Of a stretch of DNA of 64,000 bases, positions 46,247-56,187 are shown one piece after another (the first letter of the stretch is position 1; every line of letters begins with the position of its first letter). Source of the DNA: Paenibacillus massiliensis 2301065 = DSM 16942 (lineage in GTDB: Bacteria > Bacillota > Bacilli > Paenibacillales > Paenibacillaceae); NCBI RefSeq assembly GCF_000377505.1, contig NZ_KB898188.1, positions 248,001 through 312,000 on the forward strand. The letters are read 5' to 3'. A program made the translations under genes and the position numbers. The notes beneath the pieces were generated by a model. It was not told the DNA's origin, ran no database searches, and saw nothing but the letters and a program-made list of their open reading frames with translations.

Positions 46247-48049
46247 TTATCCATATGAAGTTCCCTTTCTAGTAGACCAAGAGTCCATATGCTGATGGGC
46301 AGGAATATGAACGAATACTGTCGTGCCCTGACCAGCGCTACTCTCCATTGAGATTCCATACTCCTCACCAAAATGCAGCCGAATGCGTGCAGCCACATTA
46401 TGCAGTCCAATTCGGCTGCCCTGACGCCACAATTGTCCATCCTGCTGCTCAAGGCGCATACGCACCTCATTTAGTCTGTCTGCGCTCATACCAACACCAT
46501 TATCGCGGATCGCAATCGTAAGCATGCTTGCCTCTTTGTACGCCTTAATTTCCAGCTCCCAGGTGCCTTGCCTAGGCTCTAAGCCATGAAAGAAAGCATT
46601 CTCAACCAGTGGCTGCAGGCTAAGCTTGGGAATAGCGGACTTGAGCTCTTCCTCGTCTATGCTTACCGTATAATGCAGCTGATGAGAGAAGCGCTGCTGC
46701 TGAATCTTCATATAATTGCCCAAATGCTTGAGCTCCGCGCCGAGATTTGTCAGATCGTCCGGCTCGCGAATCACATATCGGAACATATCACTAAGTGATC
46801 TGACAATCTCATAGCTCTCATGCGGCTGCTTGGCAAACAGCATGCTTCCGATCAGCTGTAGCGTATTCTGCAGAAAATGGGGGTTAATCTGGGACTGCAG
46901 CGCCTTTAGCTCAGCAGTGTTTTTCTCAAGGCGCATAACGTATTCCTTGCGGACCTGCTCTTTGATCCGACGGGACATCTGATATAATCTCCGTTCCAGC
47001 ATACCGATCTCATCCGTGCGTGTACTGCCTAGTCCTGTATTGCCATGAATGGGGTCCAAATCCCGCAAGGAACGGGCCAATGTGACAATGGGCGTTGCCG
47101 TTCGCCAAGCCAGAAATGCCGCTACTACTACCGCAAGCGTCGCTGCGAGAGTACCTACCAGCAGCCCTGATCGCATGGTTGTCCAGGCGCTCTGGTTAAT
47201 TACGCTACCAGGAATCAGAGATACGATCCTAAGCCCAGTCGATTCTATTGCGCTGTAGAATACGTAATTCTCCCCCTCCTTCATATATCCATCTTCAGAC
47301 TCAGTGATAAGACTGCTTGCTAGCCCTAGAGGTATCGAGGCCTCACCGCGTGAGCGATATAATATTTGTCCATCGGCATCGGTAATGAGTACGGTCATTT
47401 CATTTTGGCGCCCCAGCAGCTCCAGTGTCTTCTCCACAGCATCCCAGCGAATATCCAGTGAGATTGCCCCCAGCTTCTCCTTGTTCTCGAATCGATTAAT
47501 GCTGCGAATGAGCTGAAAGCGCCCAGAGTCCTGCGGGTCGGTACGAATGAGTACATCCTTGTGCTGCTCTAGCAAAATGCTGTATATATCCGGAAGCATG
47601 GCTGGAGTTCGCATCGAGCTGGTGGAGGCATTCACTACGAATAGATGGCGGGTGTCTCTGGCATAGAGCCTGACGCCAAGCACTTGATTTCCGGCAGAGT
47701 AGTACATATTCGTAAGAGAATCAGTAATATTTCGCTGAGCCGCGAATTTTCTGGATAAATCGGCTTCCTCGGAGGCTCTCAGGTAACCATCTAGATAAGG
47801 ATTGATTAGCATGGAATAGATAAGCTGATTCCAATCTGCGAACTGCTCATCCAGGTAGGAGGCGGTCCATTTCATATTGGACAGGTTCGTTCCGATAATC
47901 TCCATTTCCATGGCTCTGCGATTGTTCTCAGCAGCTACAAGCGTCAGGATCGCAATGGGAATAACCGCTACCAGGATCATGGACATCATAAGACGACTTC
48001 GTATACTGTGCCGAAAGGGAATGCCTAACTTGCCGCGCCATAACCTCAT
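46247..48049 (-). CDS. YesM-type sensor histidine kinase
   Basis: 600 residues. TM1 about 22-42, a large extracellular dCache-like sensor to about 290, TM2 about 295-318, HAMP, then the His_kinase box LKALQSQINPHFLQNTLQLI (phospho-His) and HATPase motifs PLVENAFFHGLEP and IAIRDNGVGMS. It forms a two-component pair with the downstream regulator, likely sensing extracellular sugar through the binding protein or directly. Confidence 0.93.
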   Translation of the reverse strand: MRLWRGKLGIPFRHSIRSRLMMSMILVAVIPIAILTLVAAENNRRAMEMEIIGTNLSNMKWTASYLDEQFADWNQLIYSMLINPYLDGYLRASEEADLSRKFAAQRNITDSLTNMYYSAGNQVLGVRLYARDTRHLFVVNASTSSMRTPAMLPDIYSILLEQHKDVLIRTDPQDSGRFQLIRSINRFENKEKLGAISLDIRWDAVEKTLELLGRQNEMTVLITDADGQILYRSRGEASIPLGLASSLITESEDGYMKEGENYVFYSAIESTGLRIVSLIPGSVINQSAWTTMRSGLLVGTLAATLAVVVAAFLAWRTATPIVTLARSLRDLDPIHGNTGLGSTRTDEIGMLERRLYQMSRRIKEQVRKEYVMRLEKNTAELKALQSQINPHFLQNTLQLIGSMLFAKQPHESYEIVRSLSDMFRYVIREPDDLTNLGAELKHLGNYMKIQQQRFSHQLHYTVSIDEEELKSAIPKLSLQPLVENAFFHGLEPRQGTWELEIKAYKEASMLTIAIRDNGVGMSADRLNEVRMRLEQQDGQLWRQGSRIGLHNVAARIRLHFGEEYGISMESSAGQGTTVFVHIPAHQHMDSWSTRKGTSYG

Positions 48050-48321
48050 TACCTCTCACCCCCATCTCAGCTTGCTCGTACTAAGAATTGCTTAATATAT
48101 GCCTCGTTTTCATGTTAATGAAACAGATATTATTATTTTTATGTGTACGCTTACATTATAACTGTCACTTCTCTTTTTGGCGTTGGAAAATTGAGTGGCC
48201 TGCCGTTGGACAATATTAATCTATATCAGGCGAAAATAGAGGATTACAGGAACGTATGAAGCAACTCCGATATTGCACTAAATGATTGACAGAAATAGTT
48301 GGCTTTGATACATTTTATTAT
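48050..48321. other. Intergenic region between the kinase and the iron-binding lipoprotein
   Basis: AT-rich divergent promoter region. No open frame or clear hairpin noticed apart from the Fur-like box that follows. Confidence 0.4.
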
Positions 48322-48336
48322 TGATAATGATTCGCA
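48322..48336 (+). promoter_or_regulatory. Fur-like box
   Basis: TGATAATGATTCGCA matches 13 of 15 positions of the 7-1-7 Fur operator, about 190 bases upstream of the siderophore-binding lipoprotein. Confidence 0.65.
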
Positions 48337-48524
48337 ATATCATTTACACTGGTTGAGACATTACACGCTGCACGCGCTCATTCTGTGTATGAATGCTAGT
48401 ACTTTGACCAGATCAACTATGAGTATATAGTCGCTGCACGCCAGGAGCCCTCTCGACCCCTATTGAGCTTGTTGTTCTGCGAAAAGGTATTAACTTGTCG
48501 GTATTCTTACTTTAGGAGGCTTGT

Positions 48525-49517
48525 ATGAATCACAATCGCTATCTGTTACCGCTATTTATGTTGATTTTTGTCTGTACCATTATGCTGTCCGCTTGCAGCG
48601 GTGGCGGTGCGAGCACCACACCTACAGCAACTTCACCTGAAGCTTCACCCACGACAGCGGCCCCTACTGAGGGAGCCACCCGTACCTTCGATACGGCCAA
48701 AGGACCTGTCGAGATTCCACAGCACCCGCAGCGCATTGTGACCGATTACTATGCAGGCGAAGTGCTGTCCGTTGGGGGTAACGTCATTGGTGCGGAACCA
48801 CTCGCCTTCGACAGTCCTTTTATGAAAGACAAGCTCTCAGGAGCCCAGGATGTCGGCGCTCCCATTAACGCGGAGAAGGTCCTTGAGCTCCAGCCAGACC
48901 TGATCGTTGTCATGTACGATGAGAGCTATGAGGCTTTGTCCAAAATTGCACCAACGGTACATATTCCATACGGTACTACAAAGAATATTCAAGAAACCGT
49001 TGAGCTCTTCGGGGATCTCGTGGGAGAACCGGACAAAGCTAAGGAATTCCTCGCCGAGTTCGATAAGAAGGCTGCTGAGGGACGTGAGCGGATCAAAGGA
49101 ATCGTGGATGAGAATACAACGGTTGGACTATATGAATTGACTGACAAGGGAGATCTGTGGATATTCAACGATAATGCAGGTCGAGGCGGGCAGACTGTCT
49201 ATAATGCGCTTGGACTCAAAATGCCGGATAAGATGGCAGGACAGGATCAGACTGTACAGCTCTCCATGGAGGTGCTGCCTGACTATGCTGCAGACTACAT
49301 GTTCCTGACGTTCTATAATCCTGAAAATAATAGTGATGCGTTGGAAAAATTAAAAGGTTCTCCTGTATGGAAAAACCTTGATGCGGCAAAGAACGGTCGC
49401 CTATTCATCAATGATTTTGACACCTTTTATCGCTATGACCCGATTGCCGTCATGGCACAGATCGACTTGTTCGTGGACATGCTGATTGAAGGTAGCAAGC
49501 AAGGCAGCTCCAACTAA
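48525..49517 (+). CDS. Iron-siderophore ABC transporter substrate-binding lipoprotein
   Basis: 330 residues; TAGGAGG upstream. Lipobox MLSACSGG, Thr/Ala-rich linker, then the FecB/FhuD-type fold: PVEIPQHPQRIVTDYYAGEVLSVGG, LELQPDLIVVMYDESYEALSKIAPTVHIPYG, FNDNAGRGGQTVYNALGLKMP. It binds ferric siderophores at the membrane surface. No permease or ATPase gene is next to it, so it must work with components encoded elsewhere. Confidence 0.9.
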   Translation: MNHNRYLLPLFMLIFVCTIMLSACSGGGASTTPTATSPEASPTTAAPTEGATRTFDTAKGPVEIPQHPQRIVTDYYAGEVLSVGGNVIGAEPLAFDSPFMKDKLSGAQDVGAPINAEKVLELQPDLIVVMYDESYEALSKIAPTVHIPYGTTKNIQETVELFGDLVGEPDKAKEFLAEFDKKAAEGRERIKGIVDENTTVGLYELTDKGDLWIFNDNAGRGGQTVYNALGLKMPDKMAGQDQTVQLSMEVLPDYAADYMFLTFYNPENNSDALEKLKGSPVWKNLDAAKNGRLFINDFDTFYRYDPIAVMAQIDLFVDMLIEGSKQGSSN

Positions 49518-49583
49518 CCTGGTAATTTAACCGTATCAAATGCAAATATAGAGCCACTTCAACGAGGGACTGTCAACGCCATT

Positions 49584-49633
49584 AAGCTTGTTGTTCTTTG
49601 ACCTGTCATGCACAGTAGAAGAGCAGCAAGCTT
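49584..49633 (+). terminator. Long hairpin after the siderophore-binding gene
   Basis: AAGCTTG and CAAGCTT, reinforced by TTCTT/AAGAG, pair across a loop of about 25 bases. The T run is short, so termination is only probable. Confidence 0.4.
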
Positions 49634-50008
49634 TACGGCTATACTCTAGTGATTTAATATTCTGGTACATATACTCTGGTACTTCCCAGTTTCACTCCCC
49701 ATTCCCTCCGATTCACACCTTGCTGGCAGCTGGAAAAAATTAATTCCCCACTAGGCGGAATCATCTATTTCTGAGATCATTCAGCCCATCAGAGCACTAA
49801 AATTTCAAAAAAATATTTTTTCTGAAATGAGGCTGCTGTCCTCCTGTTCTGATTAAGCGAATGGCCGTCTTGTCCTAAGCATACACCTCAGGCTAACAAA
49901 CCCTTAACCAGCTTGAAATTAAACGTTTTCTCCAATTATTGAATTGGGGCATAAATAGCAGCTTTTAACGCCACAAAAACATCTTGAAAAATGTAAAAAA
50001 ACAATCTA
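49634..50008. other. AT-rich intergenic region with one dyad
   Basis: No gene seen. A dyad ATTTCA...TGAAAT encloses an A-run/T-run at 49802-49828 and would form a hairpin on either strand. Confidence 0.4.
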
Positions 50009-50037
50009 TTGTAAGCGCTTAATACATGCGTTATATT
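50009..50037 (+). promoter_or_regulatory. Promoter with overlapping cre site
   Basis: TTGTAA and TATATT with a 17-base spacer. TGTAAGCGCTTAAT (50010-50023) matches 12 of 14 cre positions and has a perfect TAAGCGCTTA palindrome. The start codon of the HAD gene lies about 160 bases downstream. Confidence 0.65.
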
Positions 50038-50198
50038 CCCTGACAAACTTGAACCATCTGGAAGGCTATGTTACGGTTTTTATAGCAAACAGCGATGATT
50101 CCACTCCATTCACTTCCAGAAAAGCTCGACTTGGAGCTTATGAGAGGTGAAACGTGTGAGATTTGCTAACTAACTGCTTGAAGAGGAGATGGTTGAAC

Positions 50199-50879
50199 TT
50201 GATCAGAGGAATGATCTTTGATTTTGACGGAACGATTATCGATACGGAGACAGCTTGGTACACCGCTTTTCGTGAGGCTTACCAGGAGCACGGAGTTGAT
50301 CTTACCCTGGAGCAGTATTCTACCTGCATCGGCACAAGCCTGAACAGCTTCAACCCTTACGAGTATCTGATGACTGACCTGAATTTGCCCATTGATAAGG
50401 ACGAATTCCGCACACTCGTACAGGCAAGACACGCTGAGCTGATGGAGCTGGAGCAGATCAGACCTGGCATCCAGCATTATCTGGATTCTGCGAAGGAAGC
50501 TGGATTGCGTCTTGGATTGGCAACGAGCTCATCTACAGCATGGGTCGAGAAGCATTTGGACCATCTTGGTATTAAGCACTACTTCGAATGCATACGTACC
50601 GCCGATCATGTCGCGAATGTGAAGCCTGACCCTGAGCTGTACGAACAGACCCTTGCTTGCCTTGAGCTGACACCTAGCGAGACCGTAGCAATCGAGGATT
50701 CGCCGAACGGATCGCGAGCCGCGGCTGCAGCTGGTATGCATTGCGTAGTCATCCCTAACGAAATTACAAACTTCCTTGAATTCGACACTCCGCATTACAA
50801 GACAGACAGCTTAAGCTCCCTCGATTTCGAGCATGTCATTTCCCGTGCATTTGCGAATAGCTCCAACATACTCGCTTAA
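50199..50879 (+). CDS. HAD-family sugar-phosphate phosphatase (YhcW-like)
   Basis: 226 residues from a TTG at 50199 with GAGGAG about ten bases upstream; other starts within 40 bases are possible. HAD motifs: IFDFDGTIIDTE (nucleophile Asp and general acid), LGLATSSSTAWV (Ser/Thr), KPDPELYEQTL (Lys) and VAIEDSPNGSRAA (metal Asp). The cap domain and sequence resemble YhcW and beta-phosphoglucomutase relatives. Its place upstream of mannitol-1-phosphate dehydrogenase suggests that it dephosphorylates mannitol-1-phosphate; a general sugar phosphatase is the alternative. Confidence 0.85.
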   Translation: MIRGMIFDFDGTIIDTETAWYTAFREAYQEHGVDLTLEQYSTCIGTSLNSFNPYEYLMTDLNLPIDKDEFRTLVQARHAELMELEQIRPGIQHYLDSAKEAGLRLGLATSSSTAWVEKHLDHLGIKHYFECIRTADHVANVKPDPELYEQTLACLELTPSETVAIEDSPNGSRAAAAAGMHCVVIPNEITNFLEFDTPHYKTDSLSSLDFEHVISRAFANSSNILA

Positions 50880-51028
50880 TACTTCACGCGACTTTCGCGC
50901 GACAGACACTATTTCCATACAGCCTGCGGTGGAGCAGGACTCGGAAACAGTGGAGACGCTATTCGAGCATATCCTGTTCCTCACGCCTGGCAGGCTAGCA
51001 TTAGCAAGCTGAAGGAGGAACTCTATCA

Positions 51029-52255
51029 ATGAAAACAGTTCACTTTGGAGCGGGAAATATCGGCAGGGGACTCATAGCCCCCACGCTGACCCAATCCGGT
51101 TTTGATGTATGTTTTGTCGCACGTAATCAAAAGCAGGTCTCTCAGCTACAGCAACGCGGTAAATACAGGGTCACACTCGCGAATGACGACCGTGATAGCT
51201 TCATGGTCCATAATGTGACGGCTATCAGCATTAGCCACACGCAAGAAGTGGCACAGGCCATAGCTGAGGCTGATATCATCACGACCGCAGTGGGTATGTC
51301 TGCCCTCAAGGATATTGCAGAGTCGATAGCCAAAGGGCTAGAGTTCAGATTGAAGCATCGCCGTGACGACGTACCTGTACAGATTATTGCCTGCGAGAAT
51401 GGTCTCAAGGCGAGCGATCAGTTGAAGCAATATATTCTGCGTCATCTAAGACCAGCTTCAGCTGAGCAGCTGAAGTCCCTCATGGCGTACCCAAATGCGT
51501 TAATTGACCGAATCGTTCCTGTTCAGAAGCATGCAGATCCGCTACAAATTATGGTAGAACCCTTCAGTGAATGGGTCATTCATGATATTGATGCCATTCA
51601 AGGCTTACCGCGAATTGAAGGCGTACGATATGTGAAGACACTGGACCCCTATCTGGAACGGAAGCTCTTCACCGTCAATACAGGCCATTGCTGTGCAGCT
51701 TACTTCGCTTATCTGGAAGGCTGTACTACCATTCAGGAAGCGATGGGCAATCCATCCATCCGTGAGCGGGTACGTGCTGTACTTCAGGAGACTGGAGCGC
51801 TGCTAGTGAGCAAGCATCATTTTGACCCGGAGATTCACGAGCGTTACATCCTTAAAATTCTACGGCGCTTCTCTAACGCCAACTTCACGGATAAAATCGA
51901 GCGAATCGGTAGATCACCATTGCGGAAGCTCTCTCCCCATGAGCGCCTGCTCAGGCCCGCACTCGATGCCCATGCCTTGGGACTTCCTACCGACGCGATC
52001 GTCTCTGCTATAGCCTCAGCCCTCATGTTCGACACTGCGGAGGACCAGGAGGCTGTACGAATCCAGGAGCATATCCGTGCACAAGGCATCAAGTCCACAG
52101 TATCTGAGCTGCTAGGTCTTCCCAGCAACCATCCGCTGCATCCAGATATCTGCAAAGCATACCAGCGGCTATGCATGAAATATCCACATATGGCTCGTAC
52201 CGGCTTTGAAGCAATGATCAGTGCATGGCTTCCCCCTGCCGTATCGGGCAAGTAA
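51029..52255 (+). CDS. mtlD: Mannitol-1-phosphate 5-dehydrogenase
   Basis: 408 residues, AAGGAGG seven bases upstream. N-terminal Rossmann motif HFGAGNIGRGLIAPTL, IIACENGLKASDQL, and the catalytic block KLFTVNTGHCCAAYFAYLEG are those of the long-chain mannitol dehydrogenase family. It interconverts fructose-6-phosphate and mannitol-1-phosphate with NAD(H). No mannitol PTS gene adjoins it; the partner is a HAD phosphatase, hinting at synthesis rather than uptake. Confidence 0.9.
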   Translation: MKTVHFGAGNIGRGLIAPTLTQSGFDVCFVARNQKQVSQLQQRGKYRVTLANDDRDSFMVHNVTAISISHTQEVAQAIAEADIITTAVGMSALKDIAESIAKGLEFRLKHRRDDVPVQIIACENGLKASDQLKQYILRHLRPASAEQLKSLMAYPNALIDRIVPVQKHADPLQIMVEPFSEWVIHDIDAIQGLPRIEGVRYVKTLDPYLERKLFTVNTGHCCAAYFAYLEGCTTIQEAMGNPSIRERVRAVLQETGALLVSKHHFDPEIHERYILKILRRFSNANFTDKIERIGRSPLRKLSPHERLLRPALDAHALGLPTDAIVSAIASALMFDTAEDQEAVRIQEHIRAQGIKSTVSELLGLPSNHPLHPDICKAYQRLCMKYPHMARTGFEAMISAWLPPAVSGK

Positions 52256-52350
52256 CCTGGCCATACACCACGCTTGGTTGCCATGAATGAATCAACGACT
52301 AACATCTAAGAGCTTAAGCTGTGCTTGAGACTATATTGAACTGATAAGAC

Positions 52351-52398
52351 AATCAGCCCTTTCGTGTTCCCCGCAAGGAATTCGAAAGGGCTGATTAT
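52351..52398. terminator. Strong bidirectional hairpin
   Basis: AATCAGCCCTTTCG and CGAAAGGGCTGATT are perfect 14-base arms. It ends mtlD and can also serve the Opp-like operon arriving from the right. Confidence 0.8.
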
Positions 52399-52536
52399 GT
52401 TATTTCAATATGAACGAATGAGTCCGTACCGATATCATTTATCAGTCTAGTTATTCAACTTGGAGCTCATCTGGTAGGTGTCATCTGCAAATTCGGCGAA
52501 TGTACCTCACCTTATTTTGCCTTTCAGATTGTTTGT

Positions 52537-54357
52537 TTACTTCGAGCTATTGTAGCTTGCCAGCAGCTCTTTGACCTTGGCTGGATCTGCCTTCAGCTCA
52601 TTGCCTGTCTCTACAAGTGGGCTCAGTGTGGATACAGCCTTCAGCTTGTTGCCTTCGTAGAATTGCTGAATCTCATCCTGATTGATGGAGTACAGCACAG
52701 CTTTTCTCAGATCCTCACTGTCCGATACAGCTCTGCCTTTAGTGTTGAATAGCAGATAAGCTACAGCGTTGCTCGGGATGGTGTTCAGCACCAGCTTGCT
52801 GTCTCCTTTAACGACATTGTACTTCGTCTCAGGAACATTATAGTAGTAGTAGATTTCACCGCTGCGGAGAGCTGACAGAGCACTGTCTGCATCGGCAATG
52901 AAGCGCAGCGAGATGGAAGAAATCTTAGGCTCATTCTCAGTTCCCTTCATGTAGCCAGGGTTCTTCTGGAACACAGCTTCGTAATCGTTCTTGAAGGTCA
53001 AGATGTACGGCCCGCTTGCATACAGTGTGTTATTGTATTTGTCACCTTCGGTCACGGTGTTCTGATCTCCATAAGGGATATCCTTATTGACATCGAAGGA
53101 AGCCACGTCATACGTGTTGATGCTCTCTACCTGCTTCTTGGATACAATACCAGCAGATTGGTGACCGAGATAGTTCAGCACCTGTGGAAATGGCTCTGTA
53201 GTAGTCAGCTTCACGACCTGGTATTTACCCTCAGCATTGTTGGCTTGCTTTTTATCCGCTACGAGCTGTGTAATACGACTATCCAAGCCCTTCTCCAGAG
53301 CTTCACGCACGCTGCCGCCATCATTGCTCTTCACAGCATCCAGCGCTGCTACATCGGTTACTACCTCTACATCCTTAATGTGCTCATGCAGTGAGAACGT
53401 ACGGTGATCCGGTACAGAATCCTTGTTCTTCGCTCTGTTCAGAGAGAATACTACATCATCTGCACCGACACGCTCGCCGGTATCTACAGCTTTCTTATCT
53501 GTCACTTTGGCAAAGTTAATATCATCGCGCAAAATGAAGTAATATTCGGAGTTCCCATCAGCAATCGTAAAATTACGGGACAACGAACCATCGGAAGTAA
53601 TCTTGTCGTCATCTGTCAGGTTGATCAGACGAACGTACATGTTCGTGTTAATCGTATTAATGGAGCCATCATTCCCTTTGATCGGGTCCAAAGAAGTCAA
53701 TGTGGACGCGGTCTGGGTAATAACGAGCGGGTCCTTGGTATTCTTGCTGCTATCGGCAAAGGTGATATGCTCCCAAGCCAGTGCACGGGATTTAGACAAA
53801 TGCACCGATTCCGGCTGCAGGATATCCTTGTTGATCGCTTGGCTCTTCAACGAAATGTACAATGGAGCTATGTAAGCCTTGTCGAACACCAGGCGCTGCT
53901 CAAGCTTCTTATAAGTCTCTGTATATTGCTCTGGTGTCTGCGTGGAAGCTTCATCAACCAATGCATCAACGTCCGAATCTGCCAAAATGCTGTAATCGCC
54001 GCCTGTCTTGAACAGGGAACGAACCGCATAATCCGGGTTACCCGTTACCGTCGTCCAGCTGGACAGCGCAATATCATAGTTACCAGCGTCCTTCTGGGCT
54101 GTGAAGCCGCCGTAGTCTGGCTGCAGATTCAGCTTCACATTGAAGCCGTTCTTGGTCAACTGATCACGGATAATATTTACATCAGATTCACTGGCCGTCT
54201 GTGCCAGCAATTCAATCTCTACACCATTTGTATTAGTAGCAGTCTCTTCCGCCTGGGACTCGGTGTTACCTGCAACCTCTGATTTGGTAGCTACGCTGCA
54301 ACCGCTAAGTACTATAGCGAATACGAGTAGTAGCGATATTACATGTCTCAACTTCAT
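52537..54357 (-). CDS. Peptide-type ABC substrate-binding lipoprotein with permuted domain order
   Basis: 606 residues. Lipobox VLSGC (Cys 20) shows the N-terminus is real. Residues about 45-200 (NIIRDQLTKNGFNVKLNLQ, NYDIALSSW, DVDALVDEAS, APLYISL) match the segment that is normally C-terminal in SBP_bac_5 proteins. Residues about 209-606 (DPLVITQTASTLTSLDPIKG, GADDVVFSLNRAK, LRKAVLYSINQDEI) match the normal N-terminal part and end in PAKVKELLASY, exactly where the usual C-terminal segment would begin. This is a circular permutation. It should bind peptides or similar ligands for the neighbouring permeases. Confidence 0.88.
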   Translation of the reverse strand: MKLRHVISLLLVFAIVLSGCSVATKSEVAGNTESQAEETATNTNGVEIELLAQTASESDVNIIRDQLTKNGFNVKLNLQPDYGGFTAQKDAGNYDIALSSWTTVTGNPDYAVRSLFKTGGDYSILADSDVDALVDEASTQTPEQYTETYKKLEQRLVFDKAYIAPLYISLKSQAINKDILQPESVHLSKSRALAWEHITFADSSKNTKDPLVITQTASTLTSLDPIKGNDGSINTINTNMYVRLINLTDDDKITSDGSLSRNFTIADGNSEYYFILRDDINFAKVTDKKAVDTGERVGADDVVFSLNRAKNKDSVPDHRTFSLHEHIKDVEVVTDVAALDAVKSNDGGSVREALEKGLDSRITQLVADKKQANNAEGKYQVVKLTTTEPFPQVLNYLGHQSAGIVSKKQVESINTYDVASFDVNKDIPYGDQNTVTEGDKYNNTLYASGPYILTFKNDYEAVFQKNPGYMKGTENEPKISSISLRFIADADSALSALRSGEIYYYYNVPETKYNVVKGDSKLVLNTIPSNAVAYLLFNTKGRAVSDSEDLRKAVLYSINQDEIQQFYEGNKLKAVSTLSPLVETGNELKADPAKVKELLASYNSSK

Positions 54358-54645
54358 GGTTGAACTCCCCCTATGTGTGTGTTCCTGTTTTTTATATTAC
54401 CATTATCCCTATCATTTTGCTAGGTATAATTTCATTGACAAGCGGCAGTACTTTATGCAGCCCTCTTGAAGGCCGAATATTGCACGCTACCGCTAACTGA
54501 ACTCCCTCTTGTACTACCCTTTTCCAAACAGGCGTTTACTTCAACATGGCTTGATCCAATCACCTTCACATACGATACCTAAGCGGTCAGAACAACCCAC
54601 CGATGGCTGTGATGCACGGTTTGCTCGAATTTCACATTCAACTGT

Positions 54646-56187
54646 CTACGAGGACTGCTCCATACGTGGGTCAAGCGCATCACGCAGACCATCCCCGAGG
54701 AAGTTGAATGACAGTACAAGCGCAATAATCGCAAGCCCTGGATAGATCGCCAGGTAGGAATGACTCTCCAGATACGTACTACCCAGCTTCAGAATGTTCC
54801 CCCATTCGGGAATATGCGGTTCTACGCCAAGACCCAGGTAGCTCAGACTGCTCGTGGCAATGACAGCACTACCGATGGTCAACGTTGATTTGACGATCAT
54901 TGGAGCCATGGAATTCGGAACGATATGCTTGAAAATAATCTTCAAATGTCCTGAGCCAAAAGCCCGGGCAGCATCGACGAACTCAAATGTAGATACCTGG
55001 AGCACATTAGCTCTCATAGTCCGAGCATAAGTAGGGATGGCTCCCACACTCAAGGCCACAATCAGGTTCACCGTATTCGCACCGAAGGCTGCGATAATAG
55101 CAATTGCCAGCAGAATGCCCGGCACCGCATACAGAATATCCAATGCACGCATGATGATATGGTCTGTGTAGCGTCCAAAATAGCCAGAAACGGCACCAAG
55201 TATACCACCGAGCAACAGCGGTATGAGTGTCGAGATCACACCGACGATCAGTGAGATGCGCGCACCGAAGATAATACGAGAGAACAGACAGCGCCCGAAA
55301 TTATCGGTACCCAGTGGATAAGCCAGGGACGGCTGCTGCAGGATCGCACTGTAATTATTTTCGATCGCCATGCCGTAATCAAAGGTGAAGAAGCTGCCTA
55401 TCGAGATGTTGAACAGAAAAATAACGAAAAATGCGCCAAGCATCGAAGTGGTATTTCCCGTTAGATGCTCACTGATCCGCTCCCAGCTCCCTACTGTATG
55501 ACTGGCCTGTCTACGAATTCTGGAGATTAACGACAGCCCCAGTACAAGAGCAAAGAGGTTGCCTGTTACAGCTGTTGCCATCAAGGGAATCGCCAGCCAC
55601 AGCATCCAGCCCGGGATATGATCCCTCTTAACTGCGAGGGCAATCAGTAGCACTGCTACAAGATAGAACACTGCCACGATGATCAGAGCCAGCATGCCTG
55701 TTATGAAGGTATCCGCTACGTAGGGCTTGAACACATTCAGCCCGGATACGGCAATGACAGCCAGCTGCGTGAGCAGCATGTAGATCCCTATCGTGTACTC
55801 TGGCACTCGTTCCTTCTTAATCAATTGACAGGCGGCGAGAAAGATAAATATATTGCCTGTAAGCAAGCTCAGCAATTGCACGTACCCCAGCAAGCGTAGT
55901 CTTGAAGAGATACGCCCCTCACGAAGCAGGCTTCTGCGGAGCAGAAGCGTAAGACCTGCCTGTAGGAGCGTGAACACACCATATACGATGCCAGCAATGA
56001 GAACAAAGGGACGCAGCTGTCCATCTGCAAAATCATAACTGCCTAACAACCAGATCACGGTCACAACGAGCGAGCATATCCCTGCCAGACTGGCTTGCTG
56101 ATACTCTGATGAGGATTGGAGTGCGATGGCTGCTCTGTGCTTGGAAATGTGGAGCATATCAGCCAATGAAGTCACCTGCTTTATCAA
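54646..56187 (-). CDS. Opp/Dpp-type ABC permease (OppC-like) with N-terminal membrane extension
   Basis: 513 residues; OppC proteins are usually near 300. The last 280 residues are standard: YPLGTDNFGRCLFSRIIFGARISL, the EAA loop FEFVDAARAFGSGHLKIIFKHIVPNSM and SSLSYLGLGVEPHIPEWG. The first 230 residues add about six membrane spans of no recognised family. Its start overlaps the OppB-like gene by four bases. Confidence 0.88.
   Translation of the reverse strand: MIKQVTSLADMLHISKHRAAIALQSSSEYQQASLAGICSLVVTVIWLLGSYDFADGQLRPFVLIAGIVYGVFTLLQAGLTLLLRRSLLREGRISSRLRLLGYVQLLSLLTGNIFIFLAACQLIKKERVPEYTIGIYMLLTQLAVIAVSGLNVFKPYVADTFITGMLALIIVAVFYLVAVLLIALAVKRDHIPGWMLWLAIPLMATAVTGNLFALVLGLSLISRIRRQASHTVGSWERISEHLTGNTTSMLGAFFVIFLFNISIGSFFTFDYGMAIENNYSAILQQPSLAYPLGTDNFGRCLFSRIIFGARISLIVGVISTLIPLLLGGILGAVSGYFGRYTDHIIMRALDILYAVPGILLAIAIIAAFGANTVNLIVALSVGAIPTYARTMRANVLQVSTFEFVDAARAFGSGHLKIIFKHIVPNSMAPMIVKSTLTIGSAVIATSSLSYLGLGVEPHIPEWGNILKLGSTYLESHSYLAIYPGLAIIALVLSFNFLGDGLRDALDPRMEQSS

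Noticed and set aside
46219..46470. Reading frame overlapping the YesM-type kinase end
   Set aside because: Shadow frame; the kinase frame has full histidine-kinase motifs.
48461..49600. Direct repeat of ATTGAGCTTGTTGTTCT flanking the siderophore-binding gene
   Set aside because: Two 17-base copies differ by one base but the surrounding sequence differs and no mobile-element feature is present; treated as chance or a terminator arm.
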